From Chloroflexota bacterium (GTDB lineage Bacteria > Chloroflexota > Dehalococcoidia > JACQUA01): a DNA stretch of 36,676 nucleotides. Below are positions 1 to 7,778 of the stretch, in pieces. The DNA lies in the NCBI GenBank assembly GCA_016210565.1, contig JACQUA010000206.1, forward strand, positions 1-36,676, written 5' to 3'. The notes under the pieces are model-generated. The model was not told the DNA's origin. It saw only the letters and a list, made by a program, of their open reading frames with translations, and made no database searches. The stretch's first letter is position 1. The number at the start of each line of letters is the position of its first letter. The translations under genes were made by a program, and so were the position numbers.

Positions 1-124
1 CATTGAAAGCGAAGACGAGCGCAAGCGAGTCGCAGTCGAAGAATCTTTCGTGGTTTTCCCCACGGGGACCAAAGACCCTTCGCCTGCCCTTCGCTTCGCT
101 CAGGGCTCCGGCTCAGGGTGACAG
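1..124. repeat. Dispersed repeat A, composite copy (cut by window edge)
   Basis: This copy has two half-units: a left arm of the type GAGCGAAGACGAGCGCAAGC...GTCGAAGAATCTTTC, and a right arm of the type AAAGACCCTTCG...GGCTCAGGGTGACA. The same halves recur near 2800, 7525, 9277, 15880, 24541, 33978, 34117 and 36607. The unit lies in the spacer before the first gene and has no coding potential of its own. The family is non-coding and palindromic. Its function is unknown. Confidence 0.8.
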
Positions 125-196
125 TCCATTTTCTCGGCAATTTGGGTCCTGTGTTATGCAGTCAAGGCGGTTATCTAAACAGAAAAGGAGAGAAAG

Positions 197-1351
197 ATGC
201 AGAAGCTACTAGTCATTGTCTTGTTGCTGGGTCTGGTCTCCATCGGTTGCGTGCAAACGCCGCCGCTTGCCCCGGCTGATGAGGGCAAGACCACCGCCTC
301 AAAGGCAACTACCACCTCCTCCAGGCCTGCCTGGGAGCAACGGTGGAACGACCTGGCGGCAGCGGCCAGGAAAGAGGGACAACTCGCCATCTTTGGGAGC
401 GTAAGCGGCGCGCTGCGCAACATCGGCCTGGACAAACATTTGGACCAGAAATTCGGCCTGGGGGTGGAGTTCGTGGGCGGCAAGGCCTCCGAGATCCTGC
501 CCAAGCTGTTAGCTACGTACCGGGCGGGACTCTACGTTGGGGACATCTTCATATTGTCGCCAACTACAGGAATGAACCAGTTGAAGCCGGCTGGCGTCAC
601 CGAACCGCTCGACCAGGTGATATTCCTGCCTGAGGCCCTGGACCCGAAGGCCTACTACAAAGGCGAACTCCCCTGGGTCGATAAAGACCACCACCAACTG
701 GCCATGCTGGCCATGCCCGTGGCGCCCATCGTAATAAACACCGACATGGTCAAGCCGGACGAAATCAAGTCATACCGCGACCTCCTTAACCCGAAATGGA
801 AGGGGAAGATCGTGATGGTTGACCCGACAGGAGCCGGCGCGGGCAACGACTGGTTCAGCGCCATGGCCGAGGGCATCATGGACCTGAACTATCTGCGGGA
901 GTTTGCCAGGCAGGAGACGGTGATCAACCGGGACTCTCGTCTAATGGCCGAATGGATAGCCCGGGGCAGGTATCCTATCATCGTGGGCCTGAAAAGAGAC
1001 GAAGTTGCTGAATTCCAGAGAGTCGGGGCGCCGATACAAATGATAACACCCCAGGAAGGCACCTACGTCGGGACTGACAGCGGCGGTCTTGTCCTGCTGA
1101 AGAACGCGGCCCACCCCAATGCGTCAAAGCTGTTCGTCAACTGGGTCATGACCCGGGAAGGACAGGAATTCATCTCCAGGGCCTATGGCGGCCAGAGCGC
1201 CCGGGTGGACGTCCCCACCGACTTCATCGACGCGAAGCAGGTCCGGCAGCCGGGGATGAACTATCTCAACACCACTACCGAAGAATATGCCCTGAAACTC
1301 CCCGGATACTACAAGGTTGCCGCGGAGATGTTTGCCAGCTCGTTGAAATAG
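197..1351 (+). CDS. Extracellular solute-binding lipoprotein (SBP1)
   Basis: This is a type II periplasmic-binding-protein fold of the ferric/organic-ion ABC binding family (SBP_bac type), 384 residues. The N-terminus is a lipoprotein signal with lipobox SIGC and Cys18, followed by a low-complexity Ala/Thr linker and a mature domain starting near residue 45 with PAWEQRW. The family motif YRDLLNPKWKGKI is at about 193-205. An AAAGGAG site lies 5' of the ATG. No permease or ATPase gene is nearby. The following gene is an amidohydrolase. It is one of six paralogues in the window, and DNA around 760-830 is almost identical to SBP5 (18260-18330), which points to recent duplication or gene conversion. 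The ligand is unknown. Clustering with decarboxylases suggests an organic acid, which is inference. Confidence 0.9.
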   Translation: MQKLLVIVLLLGLVSIGCVQTPPLAPADEGKTTASKATTTSSRPAWEQRWNDLAAAARKEGQLAIFGSVSGALRNIGLDKHLDQKFGLGVEFVGGKASEILPKLLATYRAGLYVGDIFILSPTTGMNQLKPAGVTEPLDQVIFLPEALDPKAYYKGELPWVDKDHHQLAMLAMPVAPIVINTDMVKPDEIKSYRDLLNPKWKGKIVMVDPTGAGAGNDWFSAMAEGIMDLNYLREFARQETVINRDSRLMAEWIARGRYPIIVGLKRDEVAEFQRVGAPIQMITPQEGTYVGTDSGGLVLLKNAAHPNASKLFVNWVMTREGQEFISRAYGGQSARVDVPTDFIDAKQVRQPGMNYLNTTTEEYALKLPGYYKVAAEMFASSLK

Positions 1352-1362
1352 CAATCCAATCT

Positions 1363-1487
1363 TCTCCCCCTTTTCAAAGGGAGGCGGCCAACTATCTCCC
1401 CCTTTGGAAAAGGGGGATTAAGGGGGATTTGACACGCCCTCCGGCCACCGATGAAAATCCCCCTGTATCCCCCTTTGCGAAAGGGGG
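1363..1487. repeat. Three CCCCCTTT/AAAGGGGG hairpins with long inverted arms
   Basis: The spacer between SBP1 and the amidohydrolase holds an imperfect hairpin at 1363-1384 and two perfect 8-bp stems, 1398-1416 (loop GGA) and 1469-1487 (loop GCG). The stretch 1410-1430 is a near-perfect inverted copy of 1455-1475 (about 19 of 21 bases), so the whole can fold as one larger palindrome. The last stem ends about 16 bases before the AAAGGAG of the next gene. No T-tract follows, so it is not a classic intrinsic terminator. A sister copy is at 28859-28877. Confidence 0.75.
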
Positions 1488-1515
1488 AGGCAGTTTTGTT
1501 CGAAAGGAGCAATAG

Positions 1516-2673
1516 ATGCACTTACCTCAAGTAGACATACCTGAGGAAGTAAGAAGCTTGCTGCAACTGACCGAAGAAGAGGAAAAAGCGCACGCCCAGG
1601 AGCTCAAGGCCCTGTCGGAACCCGACCGCTGGCGAAAGCAGGGCGCCCGGAAATACCCCAAAGTGACGCTGGCCAGAGCAGTAAGCGTTCACGAGCATCC
1701 GATGACCAGGCCGTACGGAGCAAGATCCCAGATGTGGTTCAGGGTCCCTCTAGAGAAGTATGTCACCGGACGGGACCGGACCGCGGAAGACATAATCGCG
1801 CACGACGCCACTGATGACGAATGGGTCGAGTCCCGCTTCCGGAGATACAACGTGAGGGGCACCCCGATAGCCTGGGATGACACCACCCAGCACGGCGGCG
1901 AGTTCGGCGTCACTTCCAACGATTACGTCGCCTGGTTGTGTCACAAATATCCCGACGTGTTTCCTACCGCTTGGGCCGGCGTCGATCCCCACAAAGAGAA
2001 AGTGGCCCTGGCGGAGATAGAACGGGCCATCAAGCAGCTAGGACTGATTGGCGTCAAGTTCCAACAGGCGGCCCAGCGGTTTGTCCCGAACGACCGGCAG
2101 TGGTATCCCATGTGGGACCTGCTGCAGGAGCTGGGTTGTCCTGTGCAGCTTCACTGTGGCTATACCGGGGTGGGCGGCGGCCCGGCGGGAGGACTGGGAG
2201 TTAATCCCCTTCATTTCACGAATCCCTACTGGATAGATTTCGTATGCGCCGATTTCCCGAGGCTGAACGTGGTTGGCTGTCATCCGGCGTGGCCCTTCGA
2301 GGACATGGCGCTGGCGATATGCATGCACAAAGGGAACTTCTACAGAGAGATATCCGGTCGAATGCCAAGGTATTTCGACCCCAACATGGTGCACGAGATG
2401 AATACCCGCCAGCAGAATAAGTATATGTTCGGGGCCGAATCCCCATCTTTCCAGATGGATGAGATATTCAGACAGCACGTGAAGCTCAACTACAGGCCCA
2501 ATATCTGGGAGAAGCTCATGTACAAGAACACGGAGGCGATTCTGGGGATATCCAGAGACGCATCGAAGGACAGGCCGGAGTGGCCATCCAGGAAGAACCT
2601 CAAACTTAAGAGGTGGTTCAATCCGGAAGAAGAAGCCTACTGGCGTGTGGAAGGCGTCCAGTTTGAAGGTTAG
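1516..2673 (+). CDS. Amidohydrolase-2 family metal-dependent hydrolase/decarboxylase
   Basis: This 385-residue protein is a TIM-barrel member of the amidohydrolase_2 group (PF04909), which includes ACMSD-like decarboxylases and lactone hydrolases. Visible landmarks are an HxH at residues 59-61, GVKF at 179-182, the strand-5 LHCG with His213, GCHPAWPFED with His256, and the late-strand motif FGAESP near 305-310. In most relatives that last motif reads G(T/S)D.P with a catalytic metal-binding Asp; here the position appears to be Glu308. The N-terminus before residue 55 is charged and longer than usual. It starts at ATG 1516 after AAAGGAG. Neighbours (SBP1, MmgE/PrpD, UbiD) suggest carboxylic-acid catabolism. 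Whether it hydrolyses or decarboxylates cannot be told. Confidence 0.85.
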   Translation: MHLPQVDIPEEVRSLLQLTEEEEKAHAQELKALSEPDRWRKQGARKYPKVTLARAVSVHEHPMTRPYGARSQMWFRVPLEKYVTGRDRTAEDIIAHDATDDEWVESRFRRYNVRGTPIAWDDTTQHGGEFGVTSNDYVAWLCHKYPDVFPTAWAGVDPHKEKVALAEIERAIKQLGLIGVKFQQAAQRFVPNDRQWYPMWDLLQELGCPVQLHCGYTGVGGGPAGGLGVNPLHFTNPYWIDFVCADFPRLNVVGCHPAWPFEDMALAICMHKGNFYREISGRMPRYFDPNMVHEMNTRQQNKYMFGAESPSFQMDEIFRQHVKLNYRPNIWEKLMYKNTEAILGISRDASKDRPEWPSRKNLKLKRWFNPEEEAYWRVEGVQFEG

Positions 2674-3021
2674 TGCTTACGAACTGTCATCAGATAAGTT
2701 GAAGAGCAAACCACGAGATTAACACAAGGTTTTCACGAGATTCGCTTACCCAATCTTTCCATTTAAAGTGGTCATCTCGTGAAATCTTGTGGTTCCGTGA
2801 AAAGATTCTTCGACTACGCTTTCAATGACATTGTCACCCTGAGCGAAGTCGAAGGGTCTTTTGTCAGGGCTGCATGACCAACGAAAGATTCTTCGGCTAT
2901 CCCGATTTCATCGGGACTGCGCTCGCTTCGCTTTCAATGACATCGAATGTCATGGCTCATATCCGGCAGCGTTGCGCTTGCCTACTGAAACTCAGAATGA
3001 CTTTGACACGAAGGACGAACA
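2674..3021. repeat. 348-base spacer of mixed dispersed repeats
   Basis: There is no credible gene here. At 2695-2800 is an A/T-richer stretch with CACGAGATTAACACAAGG and its partial inverse (ATCTCGTGAAATCTTGTGG). From about 2801 to 2965 are degenerate repeat A halves (GATTCTTCGACTACGC, GTCACCCTGAGCGAAGTCG) broken by a small hairpin TCCCGATTTCATCGGGA near 2899-2915. The spacer ends at an AAGGA site (3010-3014) before the next ATG. I see no strong promoter pair. Confidence 0.6.
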
Positions 3022-4401
3022 ATGGTCACCGAGACCCTTGCCAGTTTCGTCGCTGAAACCGGTTACGACCAGCTACCGCAGGACGCGGTCACCGCCGCCA
3101 AGCGGGCCATGCTCGATTTCTTCGGGGTGGCGCTGGCGGGGGTGGAGCAGCCCGGCAGCAAGCTGATAACGGGCTACGTGAGAGAAGAGGGGGGCAGGCG
3201 GGAAGCCGGGGTGATCGCCGGGGGATTCAAGACTTCGGCCTCCCTGTCAGCCCTGGCCAACGGGACCATAGGCCACGCCCTGGACTACGACGATTGCTTC
3301 GTCGGTTTCTCGATACATCCCAGTGTCGCCATCTTACCCCCTGTTCTCGCCCTGGGGGAAAAAGCCAGGGCATCCGGCAAGAAAGTTATCGAAGCCTATG
3401 CCCTGGGATTCGAGATAACCTGCAAAGTCGGCGCTGTTGTCGGACTCCGGCTTCGTGAACTGGGCTGGCACAACACCTCAACCCTCGGCAGCCTGGGCGC
3501 CGCAGCCGCGGCCTCCAAAATGTTGGGCCTCAAAGCAAATGAAATTAGAATGGCGTTAGGTATCTCGGCCTCTCTGGCCGGCGGTCTCAGACAGAATTTT
3601 GGAACGATGACCAAGCCGCTCCACGCCGGCAACGCCGCCCGAAACGGAGTTGTCGCGGCCTCGCTTGCCGCGAAAGGCTTTGTCGCCGATGACAGCATCC
3701 TGGAAACCCCCCTCGGCTTCTGCAATGTCCTGGGAACGGGAAGGACGTGGGACCTGACGGCCGTGGCCCGGCAACTCGGCAACCCCTACAGCGTGGCCTC
3801 TCCCGGGATCGTCTTCAAGCTTTACCCCAGTTGCCACGGGACGCATCGCGGCATTGACGCCATGTTGCTCTTGCGCCGAGAAACAAACGTGCGGCCCGAG
3901 GACGTTGCCGAGATAGAGTGCCGGACCAGCACGACTGTCCCCACCAGTCTTTTTCATCATCGCCCGAAGAACGGTACCGAAGCCCGGTTCAGCATGGAAT
4001 ATTGCGTGTCCAGGGCGCTGGTTGACGGGCAGATGGGCCTGTCCCAGTTCGAGCAAGAAAAAGTCCTGGGTTCCGACGTCCGGGACATCATTGAGAAAGT
4101 CCGGTATGCGCACCCCGACGGCATGGGAGAAGGGGTCGAACACCCCCAGGAGGTGGTCATAAAGCTGCGCGACGGTCGGACCGTCTCCAGAAAGGTGCAC
4201 GTCATCAAGGGCGACCCGGGAAACCCCATAAGCTGGGAGGAACTCTGTTCCAAGTACCGGGACTGCGCCGGGAAAGTCATGCCCCCCCGTAAGGTGGAAC
4301 GCCTCCTCGAACTGGTGTCGACTTTGGAGGCAGTGGACGATATCGGGAAGTGCATGAGACTGGTGACGGGAGAACAATGTCGAAATTCGAAGTCCGAATG
4401 A
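3022..4401 (+). CDS. MmgE/PrpD family dehydratase/decarboxylase
   Basis: This 459-residue protein belongs to the family of 2-methylcitrate dehydratase (PrpD) and cis-aconitate decarboxylase (CAD/IRG1), cytosolic cofactor-free enzymes acting on tricarboxylic acids. The helical domain carries NGTIGHALDYDD at 80-91 and HPS at 99-101. GWHNTST has His150 and MTKPLHAG has Lys198. These residues match the spacing of the CAD active-site residues His103, His159 and Lys207, so the active site looks intact. The small lid domain follows, and length is normal for the family. An AAGGA site lies 7 bases before ATG. It sits alone between the amidohydrolase and a UbiD decarboxylase, with no citrate synthase nearby, so a methylcitrate-cycle role is not supported and the true substrate is open. 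Confidence 0.9.
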   Translation: MVTETLASFVAETGYDQLPQDAVTAAKRAMLDFFGVALAGVEQPGSKLITGYVREEGGRREAGVIAGGFKTSASLSALANGTIGHALDYDDCFVGFSIHPSVAILPPVLALGEKARASGKKVIEAYALGFEITCKVGAVVGLRLRELGWHNTSTLGSLGAAAAASKMLGLKANEIRMALGISASLAGGLRQNFGTMTKPLHAGNAARNGVVAASLAAKGFVADDSILETPLGFCNVLGTGRTWDLTAVARQLGNPYSVASPGIVFKLYPSCHGTHRGIDAMLLLRRETNVRPEDVAEIECRTSTTVPTSLFHHRPKNGTEARFSMEYCVSRALVDGQMGLSQFEQEKVLGSDVRDIIEKVRYAHPDGMGEGVEHPQEVVIKLRDGRTVSRKVHVIKGDPGNPISWEELCSKYRDCAGKVMPPRKVERLLELVSTLEAVDDIGKCMRLVTGEQCRNSKSE

Positions 4402-4518
4402 CAAATGAAATTCAAATGACAAATGAACGAAGGTACCCTGTCTTTACATTCGGGCTTTGAGCATTGATTCGTCATTCGAGTTTCGTCATTCGTCATTTTG
4501 TTTCCGGCTAGTCCGGGC
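4402..4518. repeat. Dispersed repeat B (GTCATTCG / CGAATGAC)
   Basis: The spacer is built of short inverted words, CCGAATGACAAATGAAATTC early and TTCGTCATTCGTCATTTTG late, ending in the hairpin-like word CCGGCTAGTCCGGGCTAG. The same arrangement recurs at 6035-6230 and in pieces near 25400, 32365 and 33645. The first copy overlaps the last codons of the MmgE/PrpD gene, so its C-terminal residues (about NSKSE) come from the repeat. It is non-coding. Confidence 0.7.
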
Positions 4519-4519
4519 T

Positions 4520-4524
4520 AGGAG
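4520..4524 (+). promoter_or_regulatory. Ribosome binding site supporting a TTG start
   Basis: AGGAG lies 11 bases upstream of TTG at 4536. The encoded N-terminus (VNFEDLRDWIDQAK) aligns residue by residue with the ATG-started paralogue at 16050 (VNYKDLREWIDQAK), which fixes TTG as the start. Confidence 0.7.
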
Positions 4525-4535
4525 CTAACAGAGAA

Positions 4536-5999
4536 TTGGTAAACTTTGAAGACCTGAGAGATTGGATTGACCAGGCAAAGAAGATAGATGAGCTGGCCAT
4601 TATCGAGGGCGCTGACATAAAGTATGAGATAGGCGCCATATGCCAGTTGAGCGCCAAGAATCAGGGACAGGCCATTCTGCACCGGAAAATCAAAGGCTTT
4701 CCCCCCAACCACGGGGTGATCACCAACCTGCTGTCGAGCCTCAAGAACATCAACCTCACCTACGGCTTGCCCACCGAAAGCTCCATCAGGGATACCGTGG
4801 AGGCTTTCAGAAAGAAGATACCCCAGTGGACCCGGGACGCTGAAAACTTCCATCCGCGGGTTGTTGAGTCCGGGACGATTCTCGAGAATGTGGTTGAAGG
4901 GGAGGCAATAAATCTTAACGTGTTCCCGGTCCCTTTGTGGCATGAACTGGACGGCGGTCCCTACATCGGGACCGCAGATTTGTGGATAACCATGGACCCG
5001 GACACGGGACTGGTGAACTGCGGAAACTACAGGGCCCAACTACATGACGGCAAGAGTGTGGGCATGATGGCCACTCACGGCCATCACGGCAGGTTTCACC
5101 GGCAGAAGTATTTCGACCGGGGGCAGCCCTGCCCCGCTGTCCTGGTTGTCGGCCAGGACCCGCTGCTCTTTGCCAATTCGGCCAGCCCCCTTTCGGTGGA
5201 CCTCTCCGAGCTGGATTTTACCGGCGCCGTAAGGGGCAGACCACTCCCGGTGATCAAGGGCAGAGCAACCGGGCTGCCCATACCGGCAAATGCTGAAATA
5301 GCCATCGAAGGATTCATCGATCCCGGGGCGATGAAGAAGGAGGGCAAGTTTGGCGAGTGGCAGGGCTATTATGCCGGCGACCTGACCGACCAGCCATTTC
5401 TCAGGGCTGTCACACTATATTACCGGAACGACCCGATATTGACCGGAGCGCCTCCGGCCAAACCGCCCTATGACGACGCTGGCTTCTGGAGGAGTGTCTT
5501 CTATTCGGCCCTTCTCTACAACGACATCGCAGGCAATGTTCCCGGGGTGAAGGGCGTCTGGAGGCCGGTGGTAGGGGGCGGGTACTATATGCAGGTCATC
5601 TCCATAAAGCAGCAATACGGGGGCCATGCCACCCACGCCGGACACGCCCTGGCCCATTGCACCTCCGGGGCTTACAACGGAAGATACACCATCGTGGTTG
5701 ACGATGACATAGACCCCTATGACCTTGAGGACGTAATGTGGGCCGTATGCACCCGGTCGCTGCCCACCGACGCCGATATCATAAAGAAGCCGAGGGGCAG
5801 CCATTCCGACCCCCTGTGGCACCGAACGCCGGCCAGGGCAGGTCTCGATAGCACCAACCCCCGGGCCATCATCTATGCGGTTAAGCCTTACGAGTGGCGA
5901 CAGGACTTCGCCCCGGTCAACATCGCCGGAGAGGAATTGAGGAAAGAAGTATTCGCCAGATGGAAAGACAATTTCAACGGCAGATTGAAGACGATTTAG
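4536..5999 (+). CDS. UbiD family prenyl-FMN decarboxylase (UbiD1)
   Basis: This 487-residue cytosolic UbiD-fold enzyme is predicted to (de)carboxylate aromatic or alpha,beta-unsaturated acids with prenylated FMN. NCGNYRAQ gives Asn161 and Arg166, His184 lies in GHHGR, and Glu225 in DLSEL; these correspond to the metal/prFMN ligands Asn168, Arg173, His191 and Glu233 of Aspergillus Fdc1. EGKFGE supplies Glu269 and Glu274, matching the Fdc1 catalytic pair 277/282. The active site therefore appears complete. The HGHHGRFHRQ segment replaces the Gln-His of Fdc1 with His-His. It is a close duplicate of UbiD4 at 16050, with the same length and long identical stretches. No UbiX flavin prenyltransferase is in the window, so the cofactor must come from elsewhere. 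Substrate unknown; flanked by solute-binding lipoprotein genes. Confidence 0.93.
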   Translation: MVNFEDLRDWIDQAKKIDELAIIEGADIKYEIGAICQLSAKNQGQAILHRKIKGFPPNHGVITNLLSSLKNINLTYGLPTESSIRDTVEAFRKKIPQWTRDAENFHPRVVESGTILENVVEGEAINLNVFPVPLWHELDGGPYIGTADLWITMDPDTGLVNCGNYRAQLHDGKSVGMMATHGHHGRFHRQKYFDRGQPCPAVLVVGQDPLLFANSASPLSVDLSELDFTGAVRGRPLPVIKGRATGLPIPANAEIAIEGFIDPGAMKKEGKFGEWQGYYAGDLTDQPFLRAVTLYYRNDPILTGAPPAKPPYDDAGFWRSVFYSALLYNDIAGNVPGVKGVWRPVVGGGYYMQVISIKQQYGGHATHAGHALAHCTSGAYNGRYTIVVDDDIDPYDLEDVMWAVCTRSLPTDADIIKKPRGSHSDPLWHRTPARAGLDSTNPRAIIYAVKPYEWRQDFAPVNIAGEELRKEVFARWKDNFNGRLKTI

Positions 6000-6034
6000 T
6001 CCCCTGAGGACGAAGGCCAGCGCAAATTGGAAGA

Positions 6035-6230
6035 AAAGAATGACGAATTCCGAAGTCCGAATGACGAATCAAATGGGAAATGACGAAGCCCGAATGACGA
6101 ATGACCAATCAATGTCGAATCTCGAATGATAGATTGCGGGGTCATCACGGAATTTTGGGTTTTGAACATTGATTCGTCATTCGAATTTCGTCATTCGTCA
6201 TTTCCGTTCCGGCTCGTCCGGGCTAGGTTG
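6035..6230. repeat. Dispersed repeat B, second copy
   Basis: The spacer before SBP2 repeats the words of 4402-4518: CCGAATGACGAATC at the left, CATTGATTCGTCATTCG and TTCGTCATTCGTCATTTCC at the right, then CCGGCTCGTCCGGGCTAGG. The two copies share right ends, showing that the element moved or was copied as a unit of roughly 130-190 bases. No gene is seen. Confidence 0.7.
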
Positions 6231-6254
6231 TAACGTGCACGAAAGGAGTGAAAA

Positions 6255-7418
6255 ATGAGCAGATTATTGTCGGGTGTAGTCCTCGTTATCCTGGCAGGTT
6301 TACTCTTCAGCGGTTGCGGACCATCGGTCTCACCCGCTCCGGCTGAGGAGGCAAGAGCCCCGGCTGGAAAAGCGCCCGCTGTCGTTTCCAGGTCAGCCCC
6401 GGAGCAACGGTGGGATGACCTGGTGGCAGGGGCAAGGAAAGAGGCCAAGCTTTCCTTTATGGGCAGTGTGGGAGGCCCGTTCCGCGAGCTGGGCGTGGAC
6501 AAGTTCCTGAGTGACAAGTTCGGCATCACCATGGAGATCATGGCAGGGGGCGCTTCGGAACTTATCCCTAAACTGGCGGCCCAGCGCAGGGCGGGGCTCC
6601 ACGTGGGAGATGCCTTCATGTTGTCAACCAGCAGCATGCTCAACGGTTTGAAGCCCAACGACATCACCGACTCGCTGGAGCAGATAATATTCCTCCCCGA
6701 GGTCCTGGACTCCAAAGCCTGGTACCAGGGCGGACTCCCGTGGGTCGACAAGGACCGCCACCAGGTGACATTGCTCGCCATGCCCGTGGCGCCCCTGGTG
6801 ATAAACACGGACCTGGTCAAGCCGGGAGAGATGAAGTCCTATCGCGATCTCCTTAACCCAAAGTGGAAAGGACGCATCGGAATGATGGACCCCACTCAAA
6901 GCGGCTCCGCCAACATCTGGTTCACCGCCATGGCCGAGGGTCTCATGGACGTGAGCTATCTTCGTGAGTTCGGCAGGCAGGAGCCGGTGCTCAGCCGGAA
7001 CGACCGTCTGATGGGCGAAAGCATCGCCAAAGGCAAGTATGCCGTGATGGTCGGCCTGGGTACAAAGATAGTGGCTGAGTTCAAGAGGCTCGGGTCGCCG
7101 ATAGAGGCAGTCATACCCGCGGAGGGCACCTACGTGGCGACCGACAGCGCCGGCATCACCATGCTGAAGAACCCGGAGCACCCCAACGCGGCAAAGCTAT
7201 TCGTCAACTGGGTACTGACGAAGGAGGGAATAACGTGGGTCGCCAAGGCTTACGGCGGCCAGAGCGCCAGGGTGGATGTTCCCACCGACTTTCTCGATCC
7301 GGACAAGCTGCGGCAGCCGGGGGTAAAATATCTCGATGCCAACACCGAGGAATTCGCCCTGAAACAACCGGGATATTACAAGCTGGCCGCCGAAATACTG
7401 ATAGCCCCGCCGAAGTAG
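6255..7418 (+). CDS. Extracellular solute-binding lipoprotein (SBP2)
   Basis: 387 residues. The signal peptide MSRLLSGVVLVILAGLLFSG ends at lipobox Cys21. The mature domain starts with PEQRWDDLVAGARKE and carries VINTDLVKPGEMKSYRDLL and NPKWKGRI near 200, the signature of the same binding family as SBP1. The end is APPK rather than the ASLK/GSLK of its paralogues. AAAGGAG stands 7 bases before ATG. It follows UbiD1 by 255 bases and precedes a flavoprotein gene. A TAQRRAGLHVGDAF-type segment near 110 is a family-wide block probably shaping the binding cleft. Ligand unknown; no transporter membrane components are adjacent, so it must share a permease encoded elsewhere or act in sensing (inference). 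Confidence 0.9.
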   Translation: MSRLLSGVVLVILAGLLFSGCGPSVSPAPAEEARAPAGKAPAVVSRSAPEQRWDDLVAGARKEAKLSFMGSVGGPFRELGVDKFLSDKFGITMEIMAGGASELIPKLAAQRRAGLHVGDAFMLSTSSMLNGLKPNDITDSLEQIIFLPEVLDSKAWYQGGLPWVDKDRHQVTLLAMPVAPLVINTDLVKPGEMKSYRDLLNPKWKGRIGMMDPTQSGSANIWFTAMAEGLMDVSYLREFGRQEPVLSRNDRLMGESIAKGKYAVMVGLGTKIVAEFKRLGSPIEAVIPAEGTYVATDSAGITMLKNPEHPNAAKLFVNWVLTKEGITWVAKAYGGQSARVDVPTDFLDPDKLRQPGVKYLDANTEEFALKQPGYYKLAAEILIAPPK

Positions 7419-7524
7419 CCCTCCCCCTTTTTCAAACTGATCTTTACCCACATCCCGAGTGCTGGACACAAGGGATCCTTCAAGATGTGGGACATGCTGG
7501 ATATGCAGAAGCGCAACCCGATGA

Positions 7525-7671
7525 TGTCATTCTGAGCGAAGCGAGCGCAAGCGAGCGGAGTCGAAGAATCCTTCGCTCCGCTCAGGACAGGTTCTTTCGG
7601 GGTGGTGACAGGGACGAAAGACCCTTCGACTTCTCCTTCGCTTTGCTCAGGGCTCCGGCTCAGGGTGACAG
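7525..7671. repeat. Dispersed repeat A, full composite copy
   Basis: The left half begins TGTCATTCTGAGCGAAGCG and the right half ends CCGGCTCAGGGTGACA. Bases 7613-7670 are the reverse complement of 9277-9334 with only about two mismatches in 58, so the flavoprotein gene lies between inverted copies. Just upstream (7461-7520) is a unique-looking stretch with GATGTGGGACATGCTGG, a word partly repeated at 7723-7738. An ATG-started reading frame from 7602 runs through the repeat into the flavoprotein, but its first 46 codons are repeat and not protein-like. Confidence 0.85.
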
Positions 7672-7778
7672 CTTACGTCAACTTGCAACCCATAGAACGG
7701 CCTTTCCTTGTCTCCAGCAGACAATGTGGGACATGCTCAGTGTTCCAAAGGGGGAAAGGCCAACGAAAGAGCCAGAAT

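Noticed and set aside
3022..4401. Methylcitrate cycle enzyme PrpD with the mutases forming propionate metabolism
   Set aside because: No methylcitrate synthase, methylisocitrate lyase, propionyl-CoA carboxylase or epimerase is present, and the mutases are atypical.
7602..7778. N-terminal extension of the flavoprotein from ATG 7602
   Set aside because: The first part lies in dispersed repeat A and does not resemble protein; the FAD fold begins after 7800.
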